NCBI GenBank assembly: GCA_030682575.1
Contig: JAUXNX010000003.1
Coordinates: 207,641 to 271,640 of the forward strand
Length of the DNA: 64,000 nt
Direction: 5' to 3'
From: Gammaproteobacteria bacterium
GTDB taxonomy: Bacteria > Pseudomonadota > Gammaproteobacteria > Pseudomonadales > Pseudohongiellaceae
Shown here one piece after another: positions 25,562 to 34,998 of the stretch; position 1 is the first letter of the stretch; every line of letters starts with the position of its first letter. The position numbers and the translations under genes are program-made. The notes beneath the pieces are model-generated. The model saw nothing but the letters and a program-made list of their open reading frames with translations, ran no database searches and was not told where the DNA came from.

Positions 25562-26926
25562 ATGACTCAAGAGCAAACCCCACCGAAGACAGAGGCAGAA
25601 CTCAAGCCTCACAACGGCCCCAGTATTCTTTTCGCATCACCCATGAGCATTCTGGACATCACCAGTGGTGCTTCGTTGTCCATGCGCACGTTTCTGGCGG
25701 CACTGGCTGAAAGAGGCTTTCGCGCTGTGGCGCTGCAGGCAACCCTGTTCGACTCCACCCATGGCGGAGAGCATGTGCTGGAAGCCGGCGAGCAGGCCAA
25801 GGGCAAGGATATTCTGCGCACGCAGGCACTGGGTATCGAGCACATCATCGTGCGTACCAAGGCGTCACGTCGCCCTGATATGACATGCGAAGAGCAGGAA
25901 AGGTACATAAAGTGTTTTCGTCTCGAGCTGCGCGACCGCCGTCCCGACATGATCATTCTCTGGGGAGGCATGCTGCTGGAGATGAACATCATGCGCGAGG
26001 CGCGTGAACTCGGCATCCCCGTCATCTTCTATCTGGTCAACAGCGGCTACAATTTCAAGGACACCTTCCGTTACGTGTCCGCCATCATCACGGATTCGCA
26101 GTCCACCGCAGATATGTATCGCGAGCGCCACAATCTGCTCTGTCATCCGATTGGCAAATTCATCGATACCAAGCTGATCAAGGCGCCGGAGCGCAAGCCA
26201 GACTACATCACCTTCATCAACCCCAGTTTCGAGAAAGGCGTGAACGTGTTCATGCCTTTGGCAAAGCTGGCGGCGGAGGAATGCCCCGAGATCAAGTTTC
26301 TGGTGGTGCAGAGCCGTGGGCGCTGGGATGTCGCGCTCAAGACACTCAAGTTCAACGCCACGGACTTCCCCAACGTCAGCATCATTGGCCACCAGCGTGA
26401 CATGCGCAAGGTCTACGCCAATACCCGGGCATTGCTGTTGCCTTCAGTGTGGTACGAGAGCGGCGCGCGGGTGATCCCGGAGGCTCTGCTCAACGGCATT
26501 CCAGTGGTGGCGAGCAATACCGGTGGTTCGAAGGAGCTGGTGGGGAAGGCGGGTGTACTGTTTGATCTGCCCGAAGACGTGCGAGAGAAGAAACTCATTC
26601 CAGCAACTGTGGAGGTGGTACGCCCCTGGCTGGAGGAGATCAAGCGACTCTGGCACGACGCCGACTACTACCAGGCATTGTGTGCACAGGTGGATGAAGA
26701 GGCGAAAAAGCACGATATTCAGCGCAGCGTTGACCGTTTCCTTGCCATTGCCGACCCCATCGTGCAGGACAGCAAGATAGCCGTGCAGAAGGTGCTGGAA
26801 GCAAAGAAGAAAGCGGCGGCTGGCGCAACGGTGCCACAATCGACAGCGGCCAAGGACGTCATCAAGGCGGCCTTGAATCGCAAGCAGGCACAGCAGAAGA
26901 GTCGCAACAAGAAGAAGGCGAAATAG
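25562..26926 (+). CDS. Glycosyltransferase, GT4-like (GT-B fold)
   Basis: A 454-residue cytoplasmic glycosyltransferase. The N-terminal Rossmann half begins at PSILFASPMSILDITSGASLS. The C-terminal half has the GT4 pattern: SWYESGARVIPEALLNGIPVVASNTGGSKELVGKAGVLFDLP (shown in part; key are the two Glu of the E-x7-E-type motif), preceded by the nucleotide-sugar-binding strand VSIIGHQRDMRKVYANTRALLLPS. A basic, Ala/Lys-rich tail (last 60 residues, ending SRNKKKAK) is unusual. It is the first gene of the cluster that continues with sulfotransferases, so it may make the sugar acceptor (inference). Confidence 0.85.
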   Translation: MTQEQTPPKTEAELKPHNGPSILFASPMSILDITSGASLSMRTFLAALAERGFRAVALQATLFDSTHGGEHVLEAGEQAKGKDILRTQALGIEHIIVRTKASRRPDMTCEEQERYIKCFRLELRDRRPDMIILWGGMLLEMNIMREARELGIPVIFYLVNSGYNFKDTFRYVSAIITDSQSTADMYRERHNLLCHPIGKFIDTKLIKAPERKPDYITFINPSFEKGVNVFMPLAKLAAEECPEIKFLVVQSRGRWDVALKTLKFNATDFPNVSIIGHQRDMRKVYANTRALLLPSVWYESGARVIPEALLNGIPVVASNTGGSKELVGKAGVLFDLPEDVREKKLIPATVEVVRPWLEEIKRLWHDADYYQALCAQVDEEAKKHDIQRSVDRFLAIADPIVQDSKIAVQKVLEAKKKAAAGATVPQSTAAKDVIKAALNRKQAQQKSRNKKKAK

Positions 26927-26981
26927 CCGCGCCATTCTCGACGCCTTCCCTATCAACACAGAACACAGCAGTCATCACGAC

Positions 26982-27764
26982 ATGGCCATCAGAATTTCCG
27001 ACAAGAACCGCAGAGAGATGAGTGCGGAGCGGGATTTTCCCGCGACCGTTCCCGTGAAGTCGCGCTACTGTATTTTGTCCAGCCCTCGCTCTGGCAGTAC
27101 CTTGCTGGGCCGGATGCTGTACGAGACCGGCCTGGCCGGTGACCCGCAGGAATACTTCAATCCGCCGTTGCTGGAGATAGAGCGTCAGACAACCGGTAAT
27201 TCCGAACTCGATATCAACGCCTTCATGCGCAACATGGAGCGCCGCCGCACCTCGCCCAATGGCGTGTTTGGCATGAAGCTGCACTACTCGCAGATGCTCG
27301 GAGTGTTTCGCGAACGCCAGCCCAACAAGAACATGCTGCAACTGCTGGCACAATTCTCAAAGCTGATCTGGATACGCCGCCGCGATCGCCTGTCGCAGGC
27401 CATTTCACAGGCGGTGGCCCTGCACACGCAGGTGTGGAGTTCCGAGGACTCCGGTCATGGCAAGAGCAAGAACATCAACGTGCACCCATTCGAATGTGTG
27501 CGTGCACTGAACATGGTCGCGGGCGACGACTTTGGCTGGGAGCGATTGATTGCAGCTGCAGGACTGCAGGTTCACACGGTCTGGTACGAAGACCTGGTGG
27601 CCGACTACGAGAAGCAGTGCCGTGGCGTGTTGCGCTTTCTCGATCTGGAACAGTCGGTGAGCAATATCCCCGCGCCGCCACTCGAACGACAGGCAGGCGA
27701 GATCAACAAGCAATTGCGCGCCGAGTTGCTGAATTACCTGGGTTCTGACGAGGAACAGGAATGA
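26982..27764 (+). CDS. Stf0-type sulfotransferase
   Basis: A 260-residue PAPS-dependent sulfotransferase. The 5'-phosphosulfate loop is CILSSPRSGSTLL (about residues 31-43), followed by the Stf0-like GDPQEYFNPP. The 3'-phosphate-binding region includes KLIWIRRRDRLSQAISQAVA, and WYEDLVADYE lies near the C-terminus. Stf0 enzymes sulfate sugars or glycolipids, which fits the preceding glycosyltransferase. The stop overlaps the start of the next gene by 4 bases (ATGA). PAPS could be supplied by the APS kinase coded 7 kb downstream on the same strand. Confidence 0.9.
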   Translation: MAIRISDKNRREMSAERDFPATVPVKSRYCILSSPRSGSTLLGRMLYETGLAGDPQEYFNPPLLEIERQTTGNSELDINAFMRNMERRRTSPNGVFGMKLHYSQMLGVFRERQPNKNMLQLLAQFSKLIWIRRRDRLSQAISQAVALHTQVWSSEDSGHGKSKNINVHPFECVRALNMVAGDDFGWERLIAAAGLQVHTVWYEDLVADYEKQCRGVLRFLDLEQSVSNIPAPPLERQAGEINKQLRAELLNYLGSDEEQE

Positions 27765-30625
27765 GTCATCAGGACACCCTGTTTGCCGCCATTGCGGCGC
27801 ACGCGAAGATCGCTCCCGAGATGATCGCGCTGCAGGCCTTGCACCGCACACCTCTTTCTTATGCCGCACTGGTTACCCATATCAACACTGTGGTGCAAAC
27901 GCTGAACAACGCAGGCATCGGCCGCTCCGACCGTGTGGCGATTGTGATGCCGAACAGTCCCGAGCTGGCCTCGGCCTGTCTGTCGGTGATTGCAGGGGCT
28001 TCAGCGGCGCCGCTGAATCCGGATTACAAACAGCCGGAATATGCACAGATATTTCAACGCCTGCGCCCTCGCGCACTGATCCTTCCAGCAGCCACCGATC
28101 ACCCAGCCAGAGCAGCCGCGCAGAGCGCCGGTATTGCCGTGCTGGAGCTCGTCAGCTCCGCCAGCGCAGAGGCAGGATTGTTCACGCTGCAAGCGCAGAA
28201 ATCGGCAGGCAAGGAATGTCAGTCAGGAATGAACCAACCCGAAGATGAGGCGCTGGTCCTGCAAACCTCCGGCACCACATCACAACCCAAAGTGGTGCCG
28301 CTGACCCAGCGCAATCTTGCTGCTTCAGCGCGCAACCTGATCGCATCGCTGGAGCTGACATCCGCAGATCGCGTGCTGCACTTCCTGCCCATGTTTCACA
28401 TCGGCGGCATCGTCGATGTGCTGGGCGCGCCTCTGATGGCAGGCGGCACGGTGTTCTGCGCGCCAAGTTTCTCCGCGCCGGATTTTTATCGTGATCTGGT
28501 GACATTCAAGCCGACCTGGACACAGGGCGTGCCGGTCATGCTGGAAGAAATGCTCAGTGCGGCGGCAGATAACAAGGCGGCAGTAGCGGGTCATTGCCTG
28601 CGCCTGGTGCGCTCGGTATCGGCGCCATTGCCAGCGGCACGCATGCAGGCGTTCGAGGCCGCGTTTTCCGTACCGGTGATAGAAATCTATGGCATGACAG
28701 AGGCGGCAGGTGTCATCACCAGTAACCCGTTGCCGCCGTGTGCGCGCAAGCCGGGCTCTGTGGGCGTGCCCGCAGGGCCGCAAGTCAAGATCGTTGACAC
28801 TGAAGGGGTTGAAGCAGCTGCAGGTGCGATTGGTGAAGTGCTGGTGGCCGGCGACAACGTCATTGCCGCCTATGAAGATGCGCCGGAAGACAACCTGCGG
28901 GTGTTCTGTGACGGCTGGTTGCGTACCGGTGATCTGGGACGCTTCGACGCCGACCACTATCTGTATCTGACCGGGCGCGTCAAGGACATGATCAACCGTG
29001 GCGGCGAAAAGGTCACGCCGCAGGAAGTCGATGAGATTCTCCTGCAGCATCCTCAGATAGCCGATGCCGCCACGTTTGCCGTGCCGCATCCAACGCTGGG
29101 GGAAGATGTGGCCGCGCTGGTGGTGCTGAAGGAAGGCGCGCAGCTCAGTGCCCAGGACTTGAGTGCCAGCCTGCGTTCGCAACTGGCGTTCTTCAAGGTG
29201 CCCAGGACAATCCACTTTGCAGAGAAGGTGCCACGTGGCGCCAATGGCAAACTGCAGCGTGCACGTCTGACAGAAATGTACGGCGATCTGGCGCAGGCAC
29301 AGGGGGAGCGTCCGGCATTCAGGCCTCCGGCGTCTGCCGTGACGCGTCTGCTGGCCGGGATGTGGAGCGACATTCTCAAGTGTGACGACATCGGCCTGGA
29401 CGACGACTTCTTTGACGTGGGCGGAGACTCTCTGAAGGCGGCCAGCTTCATCAATGCGCTGCAGCAGAAATGGGGAGAAACCATCTACGTCTCGTCGGTG
29501 TTCGATGCGCCAACGCTCGCGAAGTATGAACACTACCTGCAACTGCACTATCCCGACATCGTGGCGCGCATGACTGGCAGTGCAGTGGCCGTGAAGCAGT
29601 CTCCTGTCGGCAAGGTCACTCCGGCGATGGTGGCGCAATTGCAGTCGATGATTGCCCGACCATTGGAGCGTGCATCGGCACCGCTGATAAAGAAGAACCC
29701 GCGTGCGATCTTCGTGCTCAGCCCTCCCCGCTCCGGCTCCACTTTGTTGCGCGCGATGATGGCTGGTCATCCCGGTCTGTTTGCGCCACCCGAATTGTAT
29801 TTGCTCTCCTACGAAAATCTTGCCGATCGCAAGCGCTGGTTCTCTGGCTCGCACCGTTCGCAACTGGAGGGTTGCATCCGCGCCATGATGCAGGCGCGCA
29901 ATGAGTCGGCATCAGCAAGTCAGGCACTGATGGAACAACTGGAGGCAGACGCCTGCCCGGTGCCCGATTTCTACGCGATGCTGCAGGAGTGGGTTGGCGA
30001 GCAGCTGCTGGTGGACAAGACGCCCGCCTACGCAGTGGACCTGTCCACTCTGCAAAGAGCCGAAGCCTATTTTGACGAGCCCATCTACGTGCATTTGCTG
30101 CGCCACCCCTACGGCATGATTCGCTCGTTTGAAGAGGCCAAGCTCGATCAGTTGTGGTTCCCGCGCCTGGTTGGTTCGGACTCCTACAGCCTGGAAGCGT
30201 TTCCGTTTGAACGTCGTCAGCTCGCCGAGATGATCTGGCTGAGCCTGCACCGCAATATTCTGGAATTCCTGCAGGACGTTCCCGCGCACCGCCAGTGTCG
30301 TCTGCGCTTCGAGGATGTGGTTGCCCAGCCGCAGGCGGCGATGCAATCCCTGTGCAGTGCACTGGGCATCCCCTACGAACCGGATATGCTCGACCCGCAG
30401 GGTGACAAGAAGCAGCGCATGACAGATGGCATTCATGATGTTTCACGCATGATTGGTGATCCCAAGTTTCATCAGCACAAGAAGATTGAAGCGACTGTCG
30501 CCGACCAGTGGAAGAGTGCGTATGAATACGACTTCCTCTCGGATGAAACGCTGCGCCTTGCCGAGAGTCTGGGCTATACAGAGACAGTGGCCAGCGTGCG
30601 TGGCCGGGAAGAAATTGAGCTGTGA
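27761..30625 (+). CDS. Fusion of acyl/aryl-AMP ligase, carrier protein and sulfotransferase
   Basis: A 954-residue multidomain enzyme. Residues about 1-520 form an ANL adenylating domain: P-loop-like LQTSGTTSQPKV near 167, YGMTEAAG, GWLRTGDLGRFD, GRVKDMINRGGEKV and catalytic Lys in RGANGKLQ. The sequence looks closer to acyl-CoA ligases (Pcs60/MenE-like) than to amino-acid adenylation domains. Residues about 530-600 are a phosphopantetheine carrier (GGDSLKAAS, Ser557). Residues about 645-930 are a sulfotransferase with FVLSPPRSGSTLLRAMMAGH and YVHLLRHPYGMIRSFEEAK. Start and stop both overlap neighbours by 4 bases. Ligase-carrier-sulfotransferase order suggests sulfation of, or chain termination on, a carrier-bound acyl group; the substrate is unknown. 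Confidence 0.88.
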   Translation: MSHQDTLFAAIAAHAKIAPEMIALQALHRTPLSYAALVTHINTVVQTLNNAGIGRSDRVAIVMPNSPELASACLSVIAGASAAPLNPDYKQPEYAQIFQRLRPRALILPAATDHPARAAAQSAGIAVLELVSSASAEAGLFTLQAQKSAGKECQSGMNQPEDEALVLQTSGTTSQPKVVPLTQRNLAASARNLIASLELTSADRVLHFLPMFHIGGIVDVLGAPLMAGGTVFCAPSFSAPDFYRDLVTFKPTWTQGVPVMLEEMLSAAADNKAAVAGHCLRLVRSVSAPLPAARMQAFEAAFSVPVIEIYGMTEAAGVITSNPLPPCARKPGSVGVPAGPQVKIVDTEGVEAAAGAIGEVLVAGDNVIAAYEDAPEDNLRVFCDGWLRTGDLGRFDADHYLYLTGRVKDMINRGGEKVTPQEVDEILLQHPQIADAATFAVPHPTLGEDVAALVVLKEGAQLSAQDLSASLRSQLAFFKVPRTIHFAEKVPRGANGKLQRARLTEMYGDLAQAQGERPAFRPPASAVTRLLAGMWSDILKCDDIGLDDDFFDVGGDSLKAASFINALQQKWGETIYVSSVFDAPTLAKYEHYLQLHYPDIVARMTGSAVAVKQSPVGKVTPAMVAQLQSMIARPLERASAPLIKKNPRAIFVLSPPRSGSTLLRAMMAGHPGLFAPPELYLLSYENLADRKRWFSGSHRSQLEGCIRAMMQARNESASASQALMEQLEADACPVPDFYAMLQEWVGEQLLVDKTPAYAVDLSTLQRAEAYFDEPIYVHLLRHPYGMIRSFEEAKLDQLWFPRLVGSDSYSLEAFPFERRQLAEMIWLSLHRNILEFLQDVPAHRQCRLRFEDVVAQPQAAMQSLCSALGIPYEPDMLDPQGDKKQRMTDGIHDVSRMIGDPKFHQHKKIEATVADQWKSAYEYDFLSDETLRLAESLGYTETVASVRGREEIEL

Positions 30626-33600
30626 CAACGAACCTCCTTCAAGAATTGCTCGCTGAACTTGCCTCGCACGATGTCAAGCTATGGGCGGAAGACGGCAAGC
30701 TGCGTGTCAACGCTCCACAGGGCGCACTGACCCCTGATCTGAAAGCCAGGCTGTCTGCCGCGAAAGAAGATCTGCTGGTTTATCTTGAGCGCAAGGATCA
30801 AGAGGTGCCAGATGACTTTTCCATAAGACCATACCCAAGAGATCAGGTGATTCCTCTCACCCAGGGACAGGAGCGCATCTGGTCGCTGGCGAGAATGGTG
30901 CCGGACAGCAGCGTCTACAATGTGCCGTCGGTCTTCGCTCTTACGGGCAGGATCAACAGACAGGCATTGGAACAGGCCTTGAACGGCATGCAGGCGCGTT
31001 ACGAAATCCTGCGCACGGTATTTCCCGGCGACACGCTTGCATCGGTCCATCAGCAGATCCTGCCGCATACATCCTTGGTTCTGTCAGTGACCGACCTCAG
31101 CCGCGACTTTGGCAAGCTGGAACCAAAACAGACTCAGCGAGCCATCGATCAGATTCTGCAGAAGGAAGTACGACGCCCCTTCGATCTGAAACTCGGCCCT
31201 CTGTGGCGCGCACGCTTGTTCCGGTTGCGACCGGGTCAGCACCTGCTGGTGATGACCATGCACCACATCATCTTCGACGGCATCTCCAAGTCGATCTTTC
31301 TGGCCGAGCTGGGTGAGCGTTACAGTGCCTGCGCTGCCGGAACGGATTTTCCAGAACCGCCTGCCGCTGTGCAGTTTGCCGATTTTGCTGCCTGGCAAAA
31401 AGAGCGGCTGGATCCGGTGACTATCGATCGGCAGTTGGCATACTGGACTGAAAGACTCGGGGGCCAGGTCGCTGCCGTGGCTACGCCCAACCAGCGCCCA
31501 CGCCAACCTGGCAAAGGCAGCGCAGGCAGCATTCATTTCAACCTTCCGGATACTCTCTCCGCACAGTTGAGTGCGTTTGCCCGCAGTGAGCAGGTCAGTC
31601 TCTTCATCCTGTTCATGGCAGCGTTCGATGTGTTGCTCAATCGCTTCACCGGGCAGGAAGATCTGCTGGTGTGTGCGCCGATGGCCAGCCGCGATCATGC
31701 CGATATTGAAAAACTGATTGGCTATTTCAACAACATTGTCGTGATTCGTACCGACCTGTCGGCGAATCCGAGCTTTCGGGAATTGCTGGCCCAGTTGCGC
31801 AAGCTGGCTGTCGAGGCCTATGACAATCAGTTCATCGCTCTGCAGCGTCTTGCCCAGATGCCACAGTTGGTACGCACGCCGCTTGCCCGCACGATGCTGT
31901 CCTTCCAGGATTCTTCCAGCCAGCATCTGCAGCTCAAGGATATCGAGGCCCACGCCATCAATGTGCGCAAGGGTGAGGCCGATTTTGATCTGGCTCTCTA
32001 TGTGGAGCGCGATGGAGACAGCATTGGTGGCGTGCTTGATTTCAACGCCGACATCTTCAGTGCCGATCTCATTCAGCGTTTTCTGCAGCGCTACGGATAT
32101 CTTCTCGATCTTCTGGTCAAGAATCCCGACCAGCCGATCTCGGCGCTGCCCAGATTCGGCAAGCCTCTTGAGAAGGTGAAGGAGCTGTTCGATTCCCATC
32201 CTCAGATCGACTCGAGCGTACTGGTAGTGGATCCCCGCACAGGTGAGCTGAATGCCTACCTGGTGCTCAACGAGCATGACGTGCCCAGTCTCGACAGTAT
32301 CCGGGAATTTGCCGCAGCATCATTGCCCGCCTATCGGGTTCCTGCCGCGTTCATTCCGGTGGATGAATTACCACTGCTGGCAGATGGTGCCGTGGACATT
32401 GCAGCGTTGCCGGCACCGGCGACTGATCGCAGTCGTCTTGCAACACCATATCAGGCACCGCAGTCACCGCTTGAAGAGCAGCTTGCCGCAATCTGGAAGA
32501 CAGTCCTGTGGCTGGACCATGATGTTGGCAGGAATGACCGCTTTCGTGAGCTGGGCGGGCACTCGTTGCTCTCCGTGCAACTGATCGTGGAGATCGAGAA
32601 GGAACTGGGCAGAGAGGTACCTGCACGCGCACTGGCACAGCTCGATACGGTGGCTGGCCTTGCACAACTGCTGGAGGCGGGCGATGACGAGGACGTGAGT
32701 GCATCACCCCAGGGGCTGCGTCTGCCCGCAGATATCTATCACGGCCTGCGCAGTCATACCGCAAGCTGGGAGGGAGTGCGTGCCTCCGAGGATTCCGTCA
32801 CGGTCGGGTTGAATGTAGAAGGCAGCAAACCAGCGTTGTTCTGGTGTCTGCAGCGTTACCAGGAACTGACCCAACTGGCGCGCTACCTCGGCGCCGAACA
32901 ACCAGTGTATGGGATGCGCTCGGGCAATCGCGTCATGATCAAGACCCAGGACAACATTGATCTGCTCGCCGGTTATTACGTGGATGAAATTCTGGCAATT
33001 CAACCACAGGGCCCATACAGAATTGGCGGTAATTGCCAGGCTGCCCAGATTGCGTTCCAGATTGCGACACAACTGCAGGCGCGTGGCCATGTAATCGACC
33101 TGCTGATCCTGCACGAAAAATTCATTCCATTTGCGTATTCCGGGCGTGTGGCGCTGACATTCGGAGAGGACAGCACCTACAATCCCAAACGACATTTCAG
33201 GAATCCACAGTTCGGATGGCGCAAATACTATTCCGGCCCCATGACCAGCCGCGAGGTCAAGGGGGCGCATGGGCAGTTCTTCAAGGAACCCAATGTGCAG
33301 GATCTGACCGGGGCGATTCAAGGCTATCTGAGCGATGTGGATACGGATCGATTCGACGCACTGTACACGGCTCAGGAGAGTATCGGACAGGTGTTGCCTG
33401 ACGAGGCTTACCGCACTCGTCTCACCACACCTGCGAGCTTTACAGCGGCACCGGGTTCGACCCGGCGGCTCTCTGTAGAGGTTCTCAACACCAGCACCGT
33501 GTGTTGGCTGTCTGCGGACCGCAGTGGTATATTGCTGGCCAATCGTTGGCTCAATGCCGACGGTCAGGTGCAACGCGAAATGGATGGATTCACGCCGTTG

Positions 33601-33765
33601 CCGGACAATCTGGAAGCTGGAGCTTCGGTTGTCCTTGACCTTGATGTCACAGTCCCTGAATCAGCCGGACAGTGGAAGCTGGAAATCGATTTGATTGACG
33701 AAGGCGTCGCCCGCTTTTCCGAAAGGGGCGCAAGTCCCTGTGTGGTGTCGGTCCAGGTTATCTGA
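30622..33765 (+). CDS. NRPS-like protein: TubC docking, condensation, vestigial adenylation, carrier, thioesterase, Ig-like
   Basis: A 1047-residue protein starting at GTG 30622. Residues 1-50 resemble the TubC N-terminal docking domain (LLQELLAELASHDVKLWAED). A condensation domain follows (about 70-500; HHIIFDG at His214). Next is only the small C-terminal adenylation subdomain (about 510-600), with the core missing and the catalytic Lys of NGKxD replaced (DGAVD, Ala590). A carrier domain follows (GGHSLLSVQ, Ser648). The alpha/beta-hydrolase thioesterase-like domain (about 700-920) has GGNCQAAQ, with Cys805 where Ser is usual. The last 110 residues form an Ig-like beta domain (VEVLNTSTVCWLS...RWLNADGQ). 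It cannot activate its own amino acid and so depends on a partner, plausibly the upstream ligase-carrier protein. Confidence 0.88.
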   Translation: MTTNLLQELLAELASHDVKLWAEDGKLRVNAPQGALTPDLKARLSAAKEDLLVYLERKDQEVPDDFSIRPYPRDQVIPLTQGQERIWSLARMVPDSSVYNVPSVFALTGRINRQALEQALNGMQARYEILRTVFPGDTLASVHQQILPHTSLVLSVTDLSRDFGKLEPKQTQRAIDQILQKEVRRPFDLKLGPLWRARLFRLRPGQHLLVMTMHHIIFDGISKSIFLAELGERYSACAAGTDFPEPPAAVQFADFAAWQKERLDPVTIDRQLAYWTERLGGQVAAVATPNQRPRQPGKGSAGSIHFNLPDTLSAQLSAFARSEQVSLFILFMAAFDVLLNRFTGQEDLLVCAPMASRDHADIEKLIGYFNNIVVIRTDLSANPSFRELLAQLRKLAVEAYDNQFIALQRLAQMPQLVRTPLARTMLSFQDSSSQHLQLKDIEAHAINVRKGEADFDLALYVERDGDSIGGVLDFNADIFSADLIQRFLQRYGYLLDLLVKNPDQPISALPRFGKPLEKVKELFDSHPQIDSSVLVVDPRTGELNAYLVLNEHDVPSLDSIREFAAASLPAYRVPAAFIPVDELPLLADGAVDIAALPAPATDRSRLATPYQAPQSPLEEQLAAIWKTVLWLDHDVGRNDRFRELGGHSLLSVQLIVEIEKELGREVPARALAQLDTVAGLAQLLEAGDDEDVSASPQGLRLPADIYHGLRSHTASWEGVRASEDSVTVGLNVEGSKPALFWCLQRYQELTQLARYLGAEQPVYGMRSGNRVMIKTQDNIDLLAGYYVDEILAIQPQGPYRIGGNCQAAQIAFQIATQLQARGHVIDLLILHEKFIPFAYSGRVALTFGEDSTYNPKRHFRNPQFGWRKYYSGPMTSREVKGAHGQFFKEPNVQDLTGAIQGYLSDVDTDRFDALYTAQESIGQVLPDEAYRTRLTTPASFTAAPGSTRRLSVEVLNTSTVCWLSADRSGILLANRWLNADGQVQREMDGFTPLPDNLEAGASVVLDLDVTVPESAGQWKLEIDLIDEGVARFSERGASPCVVSVQVI

Positions 33766-33815
33766 CAGCCCGAACAAAAAAATAGCACTTCTGAAAGTAC
33801 TGGAGCACTTTAGCC

Positions 33816-34937
33816 ATGATAGATCGCAAGAAGAACAACCTCTGGTACCAGAGACTGGATGCAGAAATTCGTGAGTTGGGAGGGATGTTCAACGCACACC
33901 TGCATCTGGATCGTGCTGGCACGCTGGATGAAATATACATGCAGCAGATCGGGCACAAAATTCTCGACAACTCCCATATTTCCCTGCATCGCAAGCACAG
34001 CATGATATCCGACCTGCACCAGGGTCGTGCCTACGAAGCGGAAGACTTCAATCGTCGTGTGAATGCCTTCCTGGATGACATGGTAGAGGTCAATACCTTC
34101 CGCGCCGACACACTTGTTGATGTGACCACCGATGGTCTCGGCCTTGCCGCTCTCGAGCGCATGCTGGCGATAAAAGCGCAGCGCAAGGGTCAGATTGACG
34201 TGCGAATTGGCTCTTATACTCCGCTGGGTTTTGATGATGCCGAGCCGGAACGCTGGGCACTCTTTGAAGAAGGTGCAAAGAAGGCAGATTTCATTGCCGC
34301 CCTCCCCGAGGCGGATGACCAGAACGAGTACCCGTCCCACATCGGCTTCATGGAACATTGCCGTCGCACTCTGCTGCTGGCCAAACAGCTTGACAAGCCA
34401 CTGCATGTGCACGTGGATCAGCGCAATGAGCCGTCGGAATCCGGCACAGAGCAGCTGATTGAAGCGGTTCGCCAGTTCGGGGGACCGACATCACCGAATG
34501 GTGAGCCCATGGTGTGGGCAGTACATCTGATTTCGCCCTCAACCTATGACGAAGCAAGATTCAACGCCATGGTGCAAGGCATGGTCGAGTGCAATATCGG
34601 TCTGATCACCTGCCCGTCTGCTGCACTGGGCATGCGCATGTATCGACCACTCATGACCCCCACCTACAACTCGATTCCCCGCGTGCTCGAAATGCTCGCA
34701 GCGGGCATTCACGTGTGCATGGGCTCTGACAATATTTCGGACATCTGCTCCCCCAGCACCACGGCCGACCTGGTTGATGAAGTGTTTGTTCTGTCGGCTG
34801 CCCTGCGCTTCTATCATCCGCAGATTCTTGCCCGTATTGCGGCTGGCCAGAAACTGACCGATGCCCAGCGCCAGTACGTCAAGGATCATCTGGCAAAGAA
34901 TGAAGCCGAGATTGCCAAATTTCTTGCCGGACATTAA
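33816..34937 (+). CDS. Metal-dependent amidohydrolase (cytosine/adenosine-deaminase-like)
   Basis: A 373-residue TIM-barrel hydrolase. Metal ligands are visible as HLHLDRA (His28, His30), a central HVHVDQRNE and the C-terminal MGSDNISDICS Asp. The layout matches the CodA/AtzF-like amidohydrolase superfamily, but the specific substrate cannot be read. It sits between the NRPS-like gene and the APS-kinase gene on the same strand (gaps of 50 and 61 bases), so it may tailor or release the product of the cluster. The last residues are LAGH. Confidence 0.8.
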   Translation: MIDRKKNNLWYQRLDAEIRELGGMFNAHLHLDRAGTLDEIYMQQIGHKILDNSHISLHRKHSMISDLHQGRAYEAEDFNRRVNAFLDDMVEVNTFRADTLVDVTTDGLGLAALERMLAIKAQRKGQIDVRIGSYTPLGFDDAEPERWALFEEGAKKADFIAALPEADDQNEYPSHIGFMEHCRRTLLLAKQLDKPLHVHVDQRNEPSESGTEQLIEAVRQFGGPTSPNGEPMVWAVHLISPSTYDEARFNAMVQGMVECNIGLITCPSAALGMRMYRPLMTPTYNSIPRVLEMLAAGIHVCMGSDNISDICSPSTTADLVDEVFVLSAALRFYHPQILARIAAGQKLTDAQRQYVKDHLAKNEAEIAKFLAGH

Positions 34938-34998
34938 CTGACTGACGACCGTTGCAGGGCACCGATGGGCACTGTGAAAAAAGCGAAAGGTGTTGCTG

